In this document: positions 37,399-49,651 of the stretch, in pieces
Layout: the number at the start of each line of letters is the position of its first letter
Numbering within the stretch: position 1 is the stretch's first letter
DNA from: Taiwanofungus camphoratus
Taxonomy: Eukaryota; Basidiomycota; Agaricomycetes; Polyporales; Taiwanofungaceae
Direction of reading: 5' to 3'
DNA: 64,000 nucleotides
Assembly (NCBI GenBank): GCA_003999685.1
Contig: CP021228.1
Coordinates: 868,001-932,000, forward strand
Position numbers and translations under genes: made by a program
The notes under the pieces: model-generated
What the model was told of the DNA's origin: nothing
The model's input: the letters and a program-made list of their open reading frames with translations, nothing else
Database searches by the model: none

Positions 37399-37994
37399 TC
37401 CATCAAATTCGAGATTGTAGACGTTATAACCTTGAGTTCACAAGACAGTCAGTTCCATGGATCCAACTTTCATGATGACATTGAATTTGAACGCAACCTT
37501 CAGTTCAAACGGCTGCAGGGTGAACAATGCTTTGACGGATACCTTCAAGTGAATATCACGGACGAGCAGCAACACAGTTACACGGCCCATCAAAAGGGCA
37601 CCTTCGTGATATTTAAATAAGTAGAGCTAAGCCATCCGACGGTAAGGCAGAACCCCGCGCGGAGATCGGATTTACGCTAAAAACCCGCAGTAAGTTTCAA
37701 CCGGAGCCGTGTTGTAAGGGCACAATATCGGCGAACATTCGTAGCTGGATGATGTTCAGCAATTACTAGATACCATTGAAGCAGTAGTCCATGAGGAGGA
37801 ATTCCAACGAGTAATCGACGTGCAGCGCTATATATTGAGTCGTACATTTGGCCTCCAGTCCACGAGACCACGTGCTCGTGACAGGACGCGTATTGCTCGC
37901 GCGCGTCACTGCGATTAGACGCCGCATGGGTTCATTGTCCTTGTCCAGGCAAGTGGACTTGCTACTACCATTCTTTACTTGACCTACAACAAAG
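37399..37994. other. Divergent promoter region of 7TM copy B and CHK1
   Basis: About 600 bases. A 162-codon plus-strand ORF (37132-37620) reaches into it but is antisense to the first exons of copy B and has no motifs, so no extra gene is called. Confidence 0.55.
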
Positions 37995-40568
37995 ATGTCA
38001 ACCAAACTGAAGTATCCAAGAGTACTGGGTATGTCTCTCAAACATTCATCTGAGATCCAAAAAACTTAACGAATGTGTCAGGCTACCGGCTAGTGAAGGA
38101 GATCGGTGGTGGGGGGTTCGCAACGTGAGTGCATACAGCTTCATTGAACATATGTCCAACTTGCCTTACCCTTCCCTTAACACAACTTGTGAGAGGCGTC
38201 GGGCTCCCTTTTGTAGTCAGACATTCGACGACTGACGATCATCTGGCTTTCTGGCGCTGTCGAACAAAGGTGGTTTCAGGTTGATCGGCATTCGTCAAAT
38301 GTCTGCTACAGAGGATCATGGGTACACTGACTTGTGTGTATCCAGTGGTCACAATTACTGTATATGGGGTTCCGGAGTCCCTGCCCCTCGACTCAAATCC
38401 GAATTTGGCTGATGGTTTACTGTGTCGGAAACGTATCCATCTCATGTCTCCAAACTGTGACTGCCTGGGCTTCTATTGAAGTTTCCATGCTATTTTCTTG
38501 GAGACTCTACTTGATCTCGCAAGACGTCCGCATGCCGCAGGTGGTGTAACGCACCTTAATCATCAATTTCGGCCTTTTTAGTGATGTATTTATACAGACC
38601 ACGAACTTCCGCTATTGAAAATATTGACATAACGAATTAATCTATTCTTTGTAGTGTCTTTCGAGCTGTCCATCTTGAAGACCATCGTGTCGCGGCTTGC
38701 AAGCTGATAGCGCTTACACCCGAGACAACCGAAAAGGACCGCAAGACACTTAACAAGGAAATACGAATACACTCTGCCCTAAAGCATCCGTACATCCTCG
38801 ATTTCATTGGTGCTGTGATCGTGGAGCCTGACACCAGCACCGTCTGGTACCCCGGTGCATACATGCTTCTTGAGCTTGCTGCAGGAGGCGACTTGTTCGA
38901 CAAAATAGGTGTGTGTCTCCATTGAGTAGGTGATCACAGGTTTCGCGGTTGAATGCATACTCCAGCTCCGGATGTGGGTGTCAGCGAGGAGGTTGCGCAC
39001 TACTACTTTTGTCAGCTGATGGCAGGCCTGGTTCGTGTGTCGATTCCTCTCATCGATCGATCGTATGTATCTCGGCTTCTTGTAGATCTTTATTCACGAG
39101 CAAGGCGTGTGTCACCGAGACCTCAAGCCGGAAAACCTGCTACTCGACTCGGCGGGTACACTCAAAATCTCAGACTTTGGCTTATGCTCTGTGTACAAAC
39201 TAAAGGAATCGGGCAAAACCCGCTATCTGACCGAGCGATGCGGAAGTTTACCTTACATTGCGCCCGAGGTAAATGCAATCGTATTACTCTATAAAATCGA
39301 ATCGTGGAGCCCTGAAAATGCAATACAGCTTTGCGCCACAAGGCCTTATGCGGCCGAGCCCATTGACGTTTGGGGCAGTGGCGTGATCCTTTTCACTATG
39401 CTCTGCGGAAGTACGTCTGCCATTGTAGTGCGCACTGGAACATGTATTGCCTAACTATCGTCGATGTGTCACTCCTCTCCTAGCCACGCCCTGGGACGAA
39501 CCCACCCAGCACAGCACCGAATTTGCACGGTATCTGACCGGTGAATGTTTCAACTTTGAGCCATGGAGTCGCTTTAGCGAGAATGTGCTGTGTATGTGGT
39601 TCCAGAATCATCTGTCGTGCTAAAATTTGAAAATATCCTTCCTTAATCGTTGTTTGACCGACCACAACATCTATATCCAGCCCTCATCACTGGTATGCTA
39701 GCCGTACGAGCGTCTGAAAGGATGACTTTGGCGGAAATCGTGGAGCATCCCTGGATGGTACGGTACGTGGAGGACCTGCCTATTTGCAATGAACACAAGG
39801 TCATGACCAGTGTGTGGGCAACAGGCCCAGTCAAATCGCAAATAAAGGCTTATCAGTGCTCGCCGAACGTCTCACCGAGTCCCTGCGAATGACAGGTGAT
39901 CTTGCCATCGCCACACCGGACGTCACGAATATCGCATAGTGAGCCACTATCCTGTTTTCCAAATCTATTGTTGCGGTGCTGATAGAAGAACTACAGCAAT
40001 GTTGATGCGGATGGAGACCAAATTATGGGCGATGCGACGTCACATAACTCTCAGTTCACACAGACGCTTCTGCTCTTCGTGCGTCTCTTGTTGGATCCGT
40101 TCTTAACACCCACTGACTGCCTACAACAGTCTCAAACTCAATCGGGGCGGCGGTATACACCACACCTTACGCGTTTCTACAGCAGCCTTGGGCCGTACAT
40201 GCTCATGTCGCTTATTCAGGAGTCCCTCACAGAGCTAGGTGTGAAATGGAAGCCACCAATGGAAGTTGATGAAGGCACAGAGAAATTCTTCCGCATGCGT
40301 ATTGGCGGCCATGACAAGCGGCGAGTAATGTTCAAAGGGTGGGTGGTGCTTGAGCACTTCAGCTACGCTGAGCATAAGGGTAGTTTCTGTGTCATGCAGA
40401 GAGATCGGGTACGTGCGAATGCGCCGATAGTGCTTTCAGACCGCTTGTGCCTTTGATGCTCATGCCCCTGAATAATACGACCAGGGTAACCCAATATCGT
40501 GGAGACAGCTATGGAAAGCGATGATCATGTCATCCATAGTCGAACCTCACGTTCTGAGGAGGCGATAG
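37995..40568 (+). CDS. chk1: Serine/threonine checkpoint kinase Chk1
   Basis: Twelve exons (37995-38028, 38082-38124, 38655-38908, 38966-39030, 39086-39268, 39329-39410, 39484-39591, 39681-39809, 39857-39938, 39997-40078, 40130-40408, 40485-40568) sum to 475 codons (474 aa), the usual size. Chk1 halts the cell cycle after DNA damage or replication stress downstream of the Rad3/ATR kinase, acting on Cdc25 and Wee1-type targets. Seen: the Gly-rich loop KEIGGGGFATVF, VAACKL lysine, HRDLKPENLLL catalytic loop, DFGLCSVYK, activation end CGSLPYIAPE, DVWGSGVILFTMLCG, TPWDEP, and the family C-terminus SGRRYTPHLTRFY..LGPYMLMSLIQESLTELGV..GNPISWRQLW (KA1-like regulatory domain). Intron 2 is 530 nt, ten times the others. 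The 3' end faces the metacaspase 3' end at a distance of 241 bases. Confidence 0.95.
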
Positions 40569-40809
40569 ATATACCTAGGAGTCACATTTGGAGTTGTTGG
40601 ATGTCTTTATCTATGGTTAGCAATATCTTAGTGCGCTGTGCTTCCCGTAACTCGGGTGTATTACTATGGGGTTATCGTGTATCATAGAGATGCCAATATA
40701 TATCTTATCATATCAACAATGGTGTCAATACATATCGTAGGCCTCGATACAATTGCAGACAAGGTGAGTTCACGATCCAAGGTAGTCCTCAGGGTCTCAT
40801 AGTCAGGCA

Positions 40810-43235
40810 TTACATGATGAACTTGATGTTAGTGTCCTGTTGATATCCCCGAAATAAGCATCCGTCCCAATGCAGATAAGAACGGTAGGGGGGACGCACG
40901 ATTCGGTGCGAGCTGGAAAGTTGTGGCTTCTGCTTGTAGTGCGTCCGCAGGATGTCTCTAGAAGTTTCGTGAAGCTGAACAGCCGACCCAGGACTATGGG
41001 GAGATATACACACCGTACGGATTTCAGGAGCTCTTGATAGCTCTGGTTGGGATTGTGCGCTATGAAGGAAAGGTCAGTAGAATATTATAGGGTCGGGGAA
41101 TCCAAGACGGACATAGCGACGACATGAAAGCCTAGGAGATCAACAAGTTAGTAGATGGCATGACGTCCAGAGCTTGGCGACTCAGGCTTACATAGCTCAT
41201 TGCACCGACCGCGCCTGTTCCGCGTTCCCACGTGTCGGCGCTAGTTCCCGCATCCTTGCATCCGCTCCAGGAGACCTGTTGCCAATTTGCGACCTAATCA
41301 GCACGAGCACCAGCGGGCATACACGTTCGAAACTGACGACATCCGCGAATGTGGATTTCTCCGTGATATGGCTAGGTGTGACTTGGCTGCTTTTCACGCG
41401 GCCGTCGGTGTGATACTTGTAGAAGGGCACTTTTGAGACCGGAAGACAACTATGCTGTTTCCGAGCACTCACGAGATAGGGCAGATCTTGGAAAGAATCA
41501 GCACAACAAGTCCTCGGATAATAAGGAGTTCGTACCCAGTACAGATCCCGAATGACAAGACTGATGATAAAGGATTGACAGATGTGCACCAGATCAGACA
41601 AAGCCTAGACGTACATCGAAAAGAGCCTTTGGATTCAGGCAGAGAATTAGAAAACAGTGTCAGAATGGGGAAGATGGACTGACGCACTGTCAAACGACAT
41701 CCTGCAGGGAGTGATTTGACCTAGCCACCAGGGACGATCAGCACAAAGGCACGGACTAAAGTCAGGACTCGACGAGATACCATGACCGTATGCATCAGCT
41801 GCAGGACAACGCAAAGTTAGCAGAGATTAGTGAAACCGAAAAGTTGAGATCACATACATCATCGACAATGAAGCCAGATTGTCTGTAGTCCACAGGATAT
41901 ATAACTGGTCCAAATTGCACGCATGAACGTCACCCCACCGTCTGATATCGACCTGGACCCACCCTCGTCATATCCGTCTACCTCGTCTCCGTCGCGGTCC
42001 CTCGTCTGCCCCCCGTGGCCAGAGTCTGCGAATGTACATGTCTCATGTCATGACGGAGACGAACGAAAAAACACCTCGCCGACGCACAATGGAAGAACAA
42101 CGAATCGTGCGGGTGAGCGTTCCGCACTAGCCAATGCATGGCCTCGAGGATGTTGGCCCGTGTGGGTCGATGGCGGGGTTCTGGGGAGTCGTCTACGAGC
42201 AAGACTACATCATCCGGCATGTAACGATAATGATCTGCAGGTGCAGAATATACGCATGAACTCAACGTCTTCAGCTCGACACACAACCGACAGAGGACGT
42301 AGTATCGCGACGTACGAATCAAAAAGTTTTGCATATTCTTCGCGTCATTCACACAGCCATGGAGCTCGTTCTTCTGACCTCGGTAATTGATGCCGATCTA
42401 TGGTGTGCGAACATCGGAGTCGCGGGCATATCACGATCGTTGTAAATTGTCGCGGTCTGCCAAAGATTGTGTATATAACCGGTGAGCACTCACGCAGAGC
42501 GCCTTCTTCTTCCCAGTACACTTTGAATAGAAGAACGAATGGTGGTGGTGTGGCTGGACGGCTGCCGGCTGCACTTGCTGAATAGCAGCTACCTGCGGTC
42601 TTGCCCCTGGTTGTTTGGTAAAACTGATGTGAATTGAGATGCATGCCACGAAACAAAAGGACATACTTGAAGGGTTAGAATGATTACTGTGATGGCGGGC
42701 TGAATGCCTAGGGTGATGAGTGTGGACATGATGACTGTGATGATAATGGGCGTGGCCTGTAGCGACGGGGGAACGCGCGTGCTGTACATAGGCATCCAGT
42801 GCCTGTGACCTAAAGCTACGAAAGCGACTCAGGGATGATAAATTCCATGACATCGTGTATTTATGTCACATACTCTCCCCCGTAAGGGCTGCAGTGAAAA
42901 TGACTCAGGATGGCGTAACGGGACATTCGAAATTGCTCACGATGACTGGAATTCGGGGCCGTATGGACTAAGCGCCCCGACCTGTTGGTATGGAAGGGGA
43001 GCATTGGTGGAACTGTGAACAGTGGGGAATCATCGGTTTTTAGGATCGGTTGGATATTTTGACTGTGATAGACCACGTACGGGGTAGGAAAACTAGCGGA
43101 TAGAAATGTGAATGGCTTTTCTGGAATTTGTTCAGAATATGCTTACACTGGTGCTGGGGAACGCCTCCGAGCTTGGTGGTGATGTTGTGGCGGACCTTGG
43201 GGAGCATTCGCTCCCCCGCTAAAATCCCACATCAT
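40810..43235 (-). CDS. Type I metacaspase
   Basis: Nineteen exons sum to 390 codons (389 aa). Metacaspases are Ca-dependent Cys proteases that cut after Arg/Lys and act in stress, ageing and cell death. The prodomain (about 120 aa, exons 43235-43147, 43012-42941, 42809-42667 and part of 42606-42494) is Pro/Gln/His-rich with His runs. The p20 domain follows: GKKKALCIGINYRGQ, HGCVNDAKNMQNFLI, VVLLVDDSPEPRHRPTRANI, catalytic His in HDSLFFHYSGHGGQTRDRDG, GYDEVIYPVDY, and catalytic Cys in LFDSCHSGSVLDLPYLY. The p10 part has VSWSGCKDAGTSADTW and the C-terminus SSSHRIDTNIKFIM. Exons around the active site are tiny: 41798-41781 (18 nt), 41720-41688 (33), 41626-41615 (12), 41560-41536 (25), 41486-41473 (14). 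The start lies well upstream of the longest ORF because the prodomain exons join in frame. Both catalytic residues are intact, so I expect an active enzyme. Confidence 0.92.
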
Positions 43236-44980
43236 AGTTGCGCAGGTAAGTGTAGTTAGAACGGCTTGCGGGAAAGCCGGAGGTGAGGGCTTTCCGAAGA
43301 CTATGACTGAGTTGCAACCGAGAGGAAGCTTATAAGGCTCTAGTGGTGTCGGCGCTACTTCTTGACAGGGATCATCCGCGGGCCAAGGAACTCTGTTATA
43401 GCAAGCACAGGACCAATTCACTCACTTTACAGGAGACAACTGACCGTTTCAATCCGCTAAGGGCGGACGCTGTGAAGGTTCTCAGAAAGGAAACAGACAC
43501 ACGTGAACCACGAAGTGAGCCTGGGACAAGAGTCTTCGGTTCCTTGGACGGAGTCTCGACGAGCTGTATAAGGCTGTCGCCATATCTTAGGGGCAGCGAC
43601 GAATCGATAAGTACTCGCGTGTTGCTGTTATGCAGACCCACGATCATATTGAATGAATGTAGACACCACACTGGCAGTCCTTGCAGTTCGATGCCGAAAG
43701 TGGTTCCATGGCGGGGACTTGCATTCCAGACAGTCATATGACCGGTCGAGTCAAGTTAAATCCGCTCTGAGTCTAAGTATGAGTTTCACGGAGCTACGTG
43801 TACCGAGACCGCGACAGATCCAGCGAACACTGCTTATCAACAATGACCGGGGCGACAATCTGGGAGAGACCCAGACGAAATTGCTGGTGGATATGTACTG
43901 ATCTGCGCTGGCAATTTCCTAAACTCAAGCTACAGATATAACATTCAGAGAGATTGAGCCCGACAGGCGGTGCTGCAGCGCAATGGGGATCCGGAGACGC
44001 ACAACTCGACCAGTGACAAGCTCAAAATATGATGCGTGAATGCCAAAGCTGTGACATGCCGAATGGAATAACATCAAGCACTTCCAGACTTGTCCAATAG
44101 AGCACATCCGAACTCGATTAAAAAAAAAAAATAGGTAAATAACAGTCTCTGATCGGGGCCCAATGGCTGGGAATATACACTCTAATGACTTTCAAATTTA
44201 GACAGCCCCAGGGTCAGGAATGAAATACATGTACAGTATCGAAACAAAGTCCTCAAATGGTTTACGGGGTCTCGTGCCCAGCGACATAAGGTCATGCATC
44301 TCGTATGGAATATGATCGCTGAAGTGCAAGTCCGAGAGTACTGTAGCTTGATCAAGGCGCGTTTGTTGTAATGATGACATATCTCGCAACTGTATCCAGA
44401 TGCCCGACCACCGAGAAAAGAAGTTGAGACAGAGTCAAGGATAGCATGGAATTAACGAGAGCCACAAATCAGTCGCGTGAATATGAGAGGCCACTACACA
44501 AAGAATTTGCGCCGGAAACGTGAGTACATCGAGGGGAAAAGAAATGCAGTGAATAATGTAATCGGGGACGGAATCACAGAGCAGAGCGACTAGAGCTACA
44601 CGTAGACTAGGACACGACAAGCAGTGGCTGATACCGTGTACAATCGACAGTACAAATGCAGGTGGATATCAAGGAGGAATAAAATCCCAAAAGGTATCGG
44701 TGGATGAGGATAAATGATACACTATAGCAAGCTGTAGGTGAGATGCCTCATGCTTAAGATGGATGTAGTACGAAGTGTAAAAAAAGATAAAAATAAGATA
44801 AAAAAGGAAGACCCCCTATCGGAGGAGGCAGCAAAAATAATGTATCGTGTCCAGGATTCAGCGAACGCCGGTCACCGTTCGTACGGCAGCCACGAAGATC
44901 TGTCAATGCAAATTCAATCACAACACCGCTGCGAGTATCAGGTGGAAACTCACCAGAGAGTATCCGGAATCTCACTCTGA
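43236..44980. other. Intergenic, with one unrecognised coding-like stretch
   Basis: Region 5' of the metacaspase and 3' of the zinc-finger gene. Minus-strand frame 43737-43396 (113 codons) reads like ordinary protein (GLPVWCLHSFNMIVGLHNSN, VLIDSSLPLRYGDSLIQLVE, TLVPGSLRGSRVSVSFLRTF) and may be an exon of an unrecognised gene, but I could not join it to others. An overlapping plus-strand ORF (43343-43741) is its shadow or the reverse. The rest shows no signal. Confidence 0.35.
43396..43737 (-). CDS. Possible exon of an unrecognised gene
   Basis: 113-codon open frame with balanced composition and a pattern of hydrophobic strands separated by turns. No family recognised, no start/stop structure settled, and a plus-strand ORF covers the same DNA. 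Given only as a candidate; expression data would decide. Confidence 0.25.
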   Translation of the reverse strand: MTVWNASPRHGTTFGIELQGLPVWCLHSFNMIVGLHNSNTRVLIDSSLPLRYGDSLIQLVETPSKEPKTLVPGSLRGSRVSVSFLRTFTASALSGLKRSVVSCKVSELVLCLL

Positions 44981-46423
44981 TTACAGCAAGTCCGGATGCT
45001 TGTCGCGAACATGCTGCAACGCACGATCCATCCGCGAATGGCACTCGTAGTTGCAGCCTTCGACCACGCAACAAAACGCCTTTGATCCTGGATCATGTTT
45101 GTCCAGAATGTGCCGGCCGAGGTTGGCGAGCGTGGTCGCCTGTGCACATACACGGCCGTCCTCATGCAACCACCCGCATTTTACGGTGGTCTTCCCTGTC
45201 GCGGTCGTTCCGACCGTGGGTCGGTCTTGGTGGCAGTCACGTACGTGTTGACTGGCACCCTTCTTGTTGTCGGAGACCGGAATCATCACATTGCACGGTC
45301 CTCCGTTTTTTTCGATGCGGCAGGCAAATTCTGTCTCGTTCCGGGGCTTCATCCGAGGCCTGTACGCTCGAGGTATCGCAGGGAGACGGCTGGGACCTGC
45401 TGATGTGCAGCCGGTGGATCCAACCTCCTGAGTGGGCTCCAAACGTGCATTCCCGAGCGTCGTGAGAGGTGCTGAGCTTCTGGAGCCGGCATTTGAGATC
45501 ACGTCCCCAGTTACCTTTTGCGGTGAGCCAACAGCCGAAGTTTGCGCGGGAACGTTCTCGTTATGCGAACGTTTGCCTCTGTTGGTGCATTTGCGATTTG
45601 AGGCGGGAGCAAGCAGATGTCCACGCTTGGCAGGTCGGGCATACGGTGCATATCGAACAGTGTTCTCCGTATTGTTTTCAGTGTTCACATGCACCGGTGG
45701 TCTATTTGGGCTTGCCAGATCTCCTGGCATGCTCTTCCTGCTCTGTCGAGGGGCGTCACGTCGAGGGGTGGCAGTTGGGCCAGATGAAAGCAGCAGATGT
45801 TCCTGGCCACCAATTCCTGTGTTGACTTGGGGAAGAAAATGATCTTCTGGACCAGGAACTTGGGCAATCCCGTGAAATGCACTGCTGCCGACGAGCCCGA
45901 AAGACATGTTCCCATACCCCGGAGACAGGGGAAAAGAGGAGCTGGTATTCAACATAGACTCCTGCGGAATGAATGTCTGGAGACCGCTGTACAGAGCACC
46001 AGGGACCATCCTTTATGAAATATAAGTGGCTGGACCTTGGATCAGGATCTAAAATGAAGCACGCACGGAGTAAGGGCGCCACCAGATGGTTGAAAAGAAG
46101 TCATGCCGAGTATATGTTCGAGAGAGTAGCTTCAAGGCGTCATGGTCAATCATCGCTCGCCAGATCGTTCATAGAGAACACCTACAAATCGTACGGGACC
46201 CCTTGGTAGAACTCGCCGTGTTGTTGGGAGCCTGATCCCCAACTCGGGAACAGTGCCGGGTCGATTGCAGACAAATTCTCATTAGTGAACAGAGAGGTGA
46301 TATTTGCTTGAGGTAGCTGAGCTGCTTGGCTGTGCGCACTGGACCTAGTGCAATAGTGGCCAATGCCACTGTCAGCCACCACTCGTCAAGAGGTTCAAGT
46401 TACACCTACAAAGTGTATGACAT
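44981..46423 (-). CDS. C2H2-like zinc-finger protein
   Basis: Three exons (46423-46410, 46368-46195, 46010-44981) sum to 406 codons (405 aa). The first exon is 14 nt (MSYTF begins). The N-terminal 230 residues are low-complexity and basic (RKSMPGDLASPNRPP, KRSHNE). The C-terminal 130 residues carry three zinc-finger-like units: CRIEKNGGPCNVMIPVSDN followed by HVRDCH; VKCGWLHEDGRVCAQATT followed by HILDKH; and FCCVVEGCNYECHSRMDRA followed by HVRDKH. Spacing is C-x4/8-C then H-x4-H, a basidiomycete variant of C2H2 fingers. Likely nuclear, binding DNA or RNA; targets unknown. The long ORF alone (start 46009) misses the first 62 codons, which are joined by canonical introns of 41 and 184 nt. Confidence 0.75.
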
Positions 46424-47901
46424 TGTAAGCGTTAGATATGTTCAAAGGTATGTGGAGAAGATGAGTGAGAAAGTGGCCGGTAGGAGAATCAAAAGGAGTT
46501 CTGATATCGACGGATGATGGATGAAGTAAGGAGAGAGGCAGGAAAAGGTCCTGACCCGTATTTATACACCGCACGCATAAGGTTTGTTAATGAGACAAAG
46601 AGATACCTTTTGTCACATTTCATGGTAAGCTCGTGACCATGTTCAAAGAGGTGGCCGTTTGTTCATTTGTTATTTTGAGTCCTTATGGGCTAAGGACAAG
46701 ACAGGAACTTGGCCACATGCGTGGCAAGGACACTTTATCTTGTAAATGCTTACGATTTCGAACGTAGTCAAAGATCCATACGATTTCTACCTTTCAGGCC
46801 TATCTGTTCCCTTTGGAGAACGAGAAATGATAGGACGACTAGGGTTTAGATGCCAACATTGTCAACATTGGTTATGCCACCCAATAGATCGCACATACCA
46901 CTCAAGCAACCGGACTCTATTCCAGTACAAGCCATGAAGGAGAAGATAAAGTGCCAAACTGTGAAACGCGCAAGTCACATTGGTACCTTCAAATCTTACT
47001 TAGTCTCTGTCACCCCAGAAAGGCCATAAAATGCCACCGTAGAGCCGGACCTTTGACAACGACACTGGACTGACCTACGTAGCATTTATTCTACTTGATT
47101 TGACTGAGGACTTGAAGATTCTTGGTTCAAGCTGTTGGCCAGGGTCGGCATTAGCCTCCGTCTGGGTGTACTTGACCGTCATATGAAGACTTTCACTGCA
47201 AGAAGCCCGCAATCATTACAACTCCATTGCCTTAGGTTAAGCGCTGCAGTTTACAGGACGCCACCACATTGCGTTGTCGGACTACGGCAATGCACCGGTG
47301 CATAAATGTAGGAAGAAACGCTCAGTAAAGGTCGCATGAAAGTCAGTCCTAACCGCACCGATCCGCGAGTTCATACTGACTATTCCCAGTCGTCTAGCGC
47401 TAACTCGAGATGGATGAGCAGCATGACCCAAGTCACTGTCTTAATCAAGACCGTTCACGCAAGATCATAAACGAAATCTGTATGTCCAATAGGGCTCGCT
47501 GCTTTCTCTCAACGACTTACGTTTAGTATGATACTCTTGACTGGTATTTCTATAGCTTGGAAGTTGGAACAACTGACAAGAAATGGTCAGTCCACCTTCA
47601 TCAAACGGGAAGGTCAGTCAAAAGTGTGAATTTGCTGATGCAATCTCGTCATCATACTCGAATCAGTATAAATGCAAAAAAAGGGCCGAAGAAAGGTTTG
47701 CAGAACGGCACACGTTGACGCCGAATTCGATCGACAGATGTACTTGCTTATACATGAACAATAAGATAATTTCGTCTGCCAGCAACTAGGATGATTCATC
47801 CAAAGAATGAGAGCTCATTTGCGCAATAAAGCTTACAGTACGATATTGCAAAAATGGTTGGACATTAAACCTTTGTTTGTCCTTGTTATATCCCGAAGGC
47901 A
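46424..47901. other. Divergent intergenic region
   Basis: About 1.5 kb between the zinc-finger gene (-) and the Utp16-like gene (+). AT-rich, only short ORFs; nothing recognised. Confidence 0.5.
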
Positions 47902-49027
47902 ATGGCTTCTACGCACTTCCTCTTTAGGTCTTCAGCATCCCATCCAGAACAACACATGGCACACCAGAGGGCTAGCGTAAATGAGAGTGATGATGATGCC
48001 CCAGAGGTTTTTTCCTTTGGCTCATCAAGGAAGGCTGCACAAGGAGAGCAAGATTCCCTTCAACAATTTCGTCTCGCGGAGAAATCAAAACAAAAGCAAA
48101 AAAATCGAGAAAGGGACCGCGTCCTCAAAGAGCGAGCGGAGCAGGCGAAGGCCAGAGCGAAAACCAAGGGCAAGGCAAAGGAGGTGGAGAACCGAAGGGT
48201 CACCCGTGCTGCGGAAGACGATGAGAGCGAAGGGAAACCGCAGAGGAATGGAGGACGTGATGATCTAGAAGCAAGAATGGAAAGAGCTATGAGGGAAGCA
48301 GCGGAGGAGTCAGACTCAGATTCAGGTATGGAGGGTCCCCGCTCTAGACAAGGGTCGCCTGCGGACGATTCGGAAATGGGCGATGGTGATGGCACACAGG
48401 AAGAGAATAGCGAAGGGGCCAGAGACGAGGACGTGATGTCCGAAGTCAACGAGGATGAAGATGACGCTGAGGAGGGTCTCTCTGATAACGGGGAAGAGGA
48501 ATCAAGTCCACCGTCGCGGTTTTCAGCAAGTCACAATTACCTCCCGGACCATGTTTTCGAGTCAGCATTCTCTACTATGTCTGGTCCGTCCCTATCCAGT
48601 CGTCGGTCACCATCCACCGCAACACTCAAATCTACGTCCAAGAAACGGAAACGAATGAAACGCTCGTCAAAAGATATGATAATAGGGTAAGTACCGTCTA
48701 CGTGTCCCAGGCGCCACTCACGTTGGTTCTCTACGTACAATAGCTCGCGGACCATCCGGACACTGAGTACTACTCCTCATGCAACGCCATTGGCTTCCAG
48801 CAGAACAATGCCCCCTGCACCCGTCAATAAATTCCTTAAGCGTAGTCTCAATGTCAAAGGTGATGCTGCCAAGTCTAAAATAAAAGGCTGGGAGCGCAGA
48901 CCAGGTGAGGAATGCCTCTCCCAGTAAGAAAAATACCATCACAGTTACTTACGATACTTGTGTTGTAGCCAATCTTGGTATCATGAAACGAAGTGGACCA
49001 GCAGCTAGCTTCGTTCGACATCGATAA
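47902..49027 (+). CDS. Nucleolar Utp16/Bud21-like protein
   Basis: Three exons (47902-48686, 48744-48904, 48969-49027) sum to 335 codons (334 aa). N-terminal motif ESDDDAPEVFSFGSSRKAA followed by a long charged coiled coil (EKSKQKQKNRERDRVLKERA) and an acidic middle (about 40% D/E), then KKRKRMKR and the conserved C-terminal pieces GSRTIRTLS, VNKFLKRSLNVKG, IKGWERRPANLGIMKRSGPA and FVRHR. The 'DDDAPE' start plus the basic tail resembles the U3-snoRNP/SSU-processome factor Utp16 (Bud21), which would place it in 18S rRNA maturation in the nucleolus; this match is from memory and moderate. An alternative start is the in-frame ATG at 47959. The two small 3' exons are conserved-looking and would be missed by ORF calling. 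Confidence 0.72.
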
Positions 49028-49651
49028 ATCGCCTCGTCTCCATCCAATATATTTGACCTTCGCGTGCTGGGCTGTATAATGGGCACCAATCGACACCGCC
49101 ACTGCATCCAAAGTACAGTTGTAGAGCAGAAAATATCATATATTCGATCTACGAAATTGATACATTTGCTTCTTATCGGATGATTGGCAACAATAGTCAT
49201 TCTGCATAGAAGGACGTAAATCGCGTTTCAATTTGTACACAAGAAACGGTCAACACCCTTCACCAGACAGAGCAGAATCTCTTCGTAGGGAGGGGAAAAA
49301 CAAGCACAAGAAATAGACGTCGTTAAGGGGGTTCATCGTGAAAGCAGTTCTGATCGTGATTGAGGATCATAAACGGCATCGGTGATACTCGTAAGAACAC
49401 GTGAGTAGATTCGTAACAAAACAAAAATGAAGCGAATACAGACAACTGTGAGCAGTTTGAGGATGCGAGATGTTATGTGTTGCTGCGGAAAAAGGTTGTA
49501 AATGCCAAAGATGAGAGCATACAGGCAATAATCATAGCATAATGACAATGATCCTCGTTGATGCAGGTCCCATTTATGAGCACCGAGACCCCAAACAACT
49601 TCAATATAAGGATCAAGAAAATGGGTTGTTGACGACGATTTGAGGCTTAGG
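49028..49651. other. Convergent intergenic region
   Basis: 3' flanks of the Utp16-like gene (+) and the giant protein gene (-). Nothing else seen. Confidence 0.5.

Noticed and set aside
37132-37620. 162-codon plus-strand ORF
   Set aside because: Opposite the first exons of 7TM copy B, which are supported by matching exon phases and sequence in copy A.
41469-41693. Reading of the metacaspase site as a degenerate TCCADS motif
   Set aside because: This arises by reading through intron DNA; with micro-exons the intact DSCHSGS is obtained with canonical splice sites.
42345-42656. Minus-strand ORF with Ala/Pro-rich translation
   Set aside because: Wrong frame of metacaspase prodomain exon; the frame giving GKKKALC is the true one.
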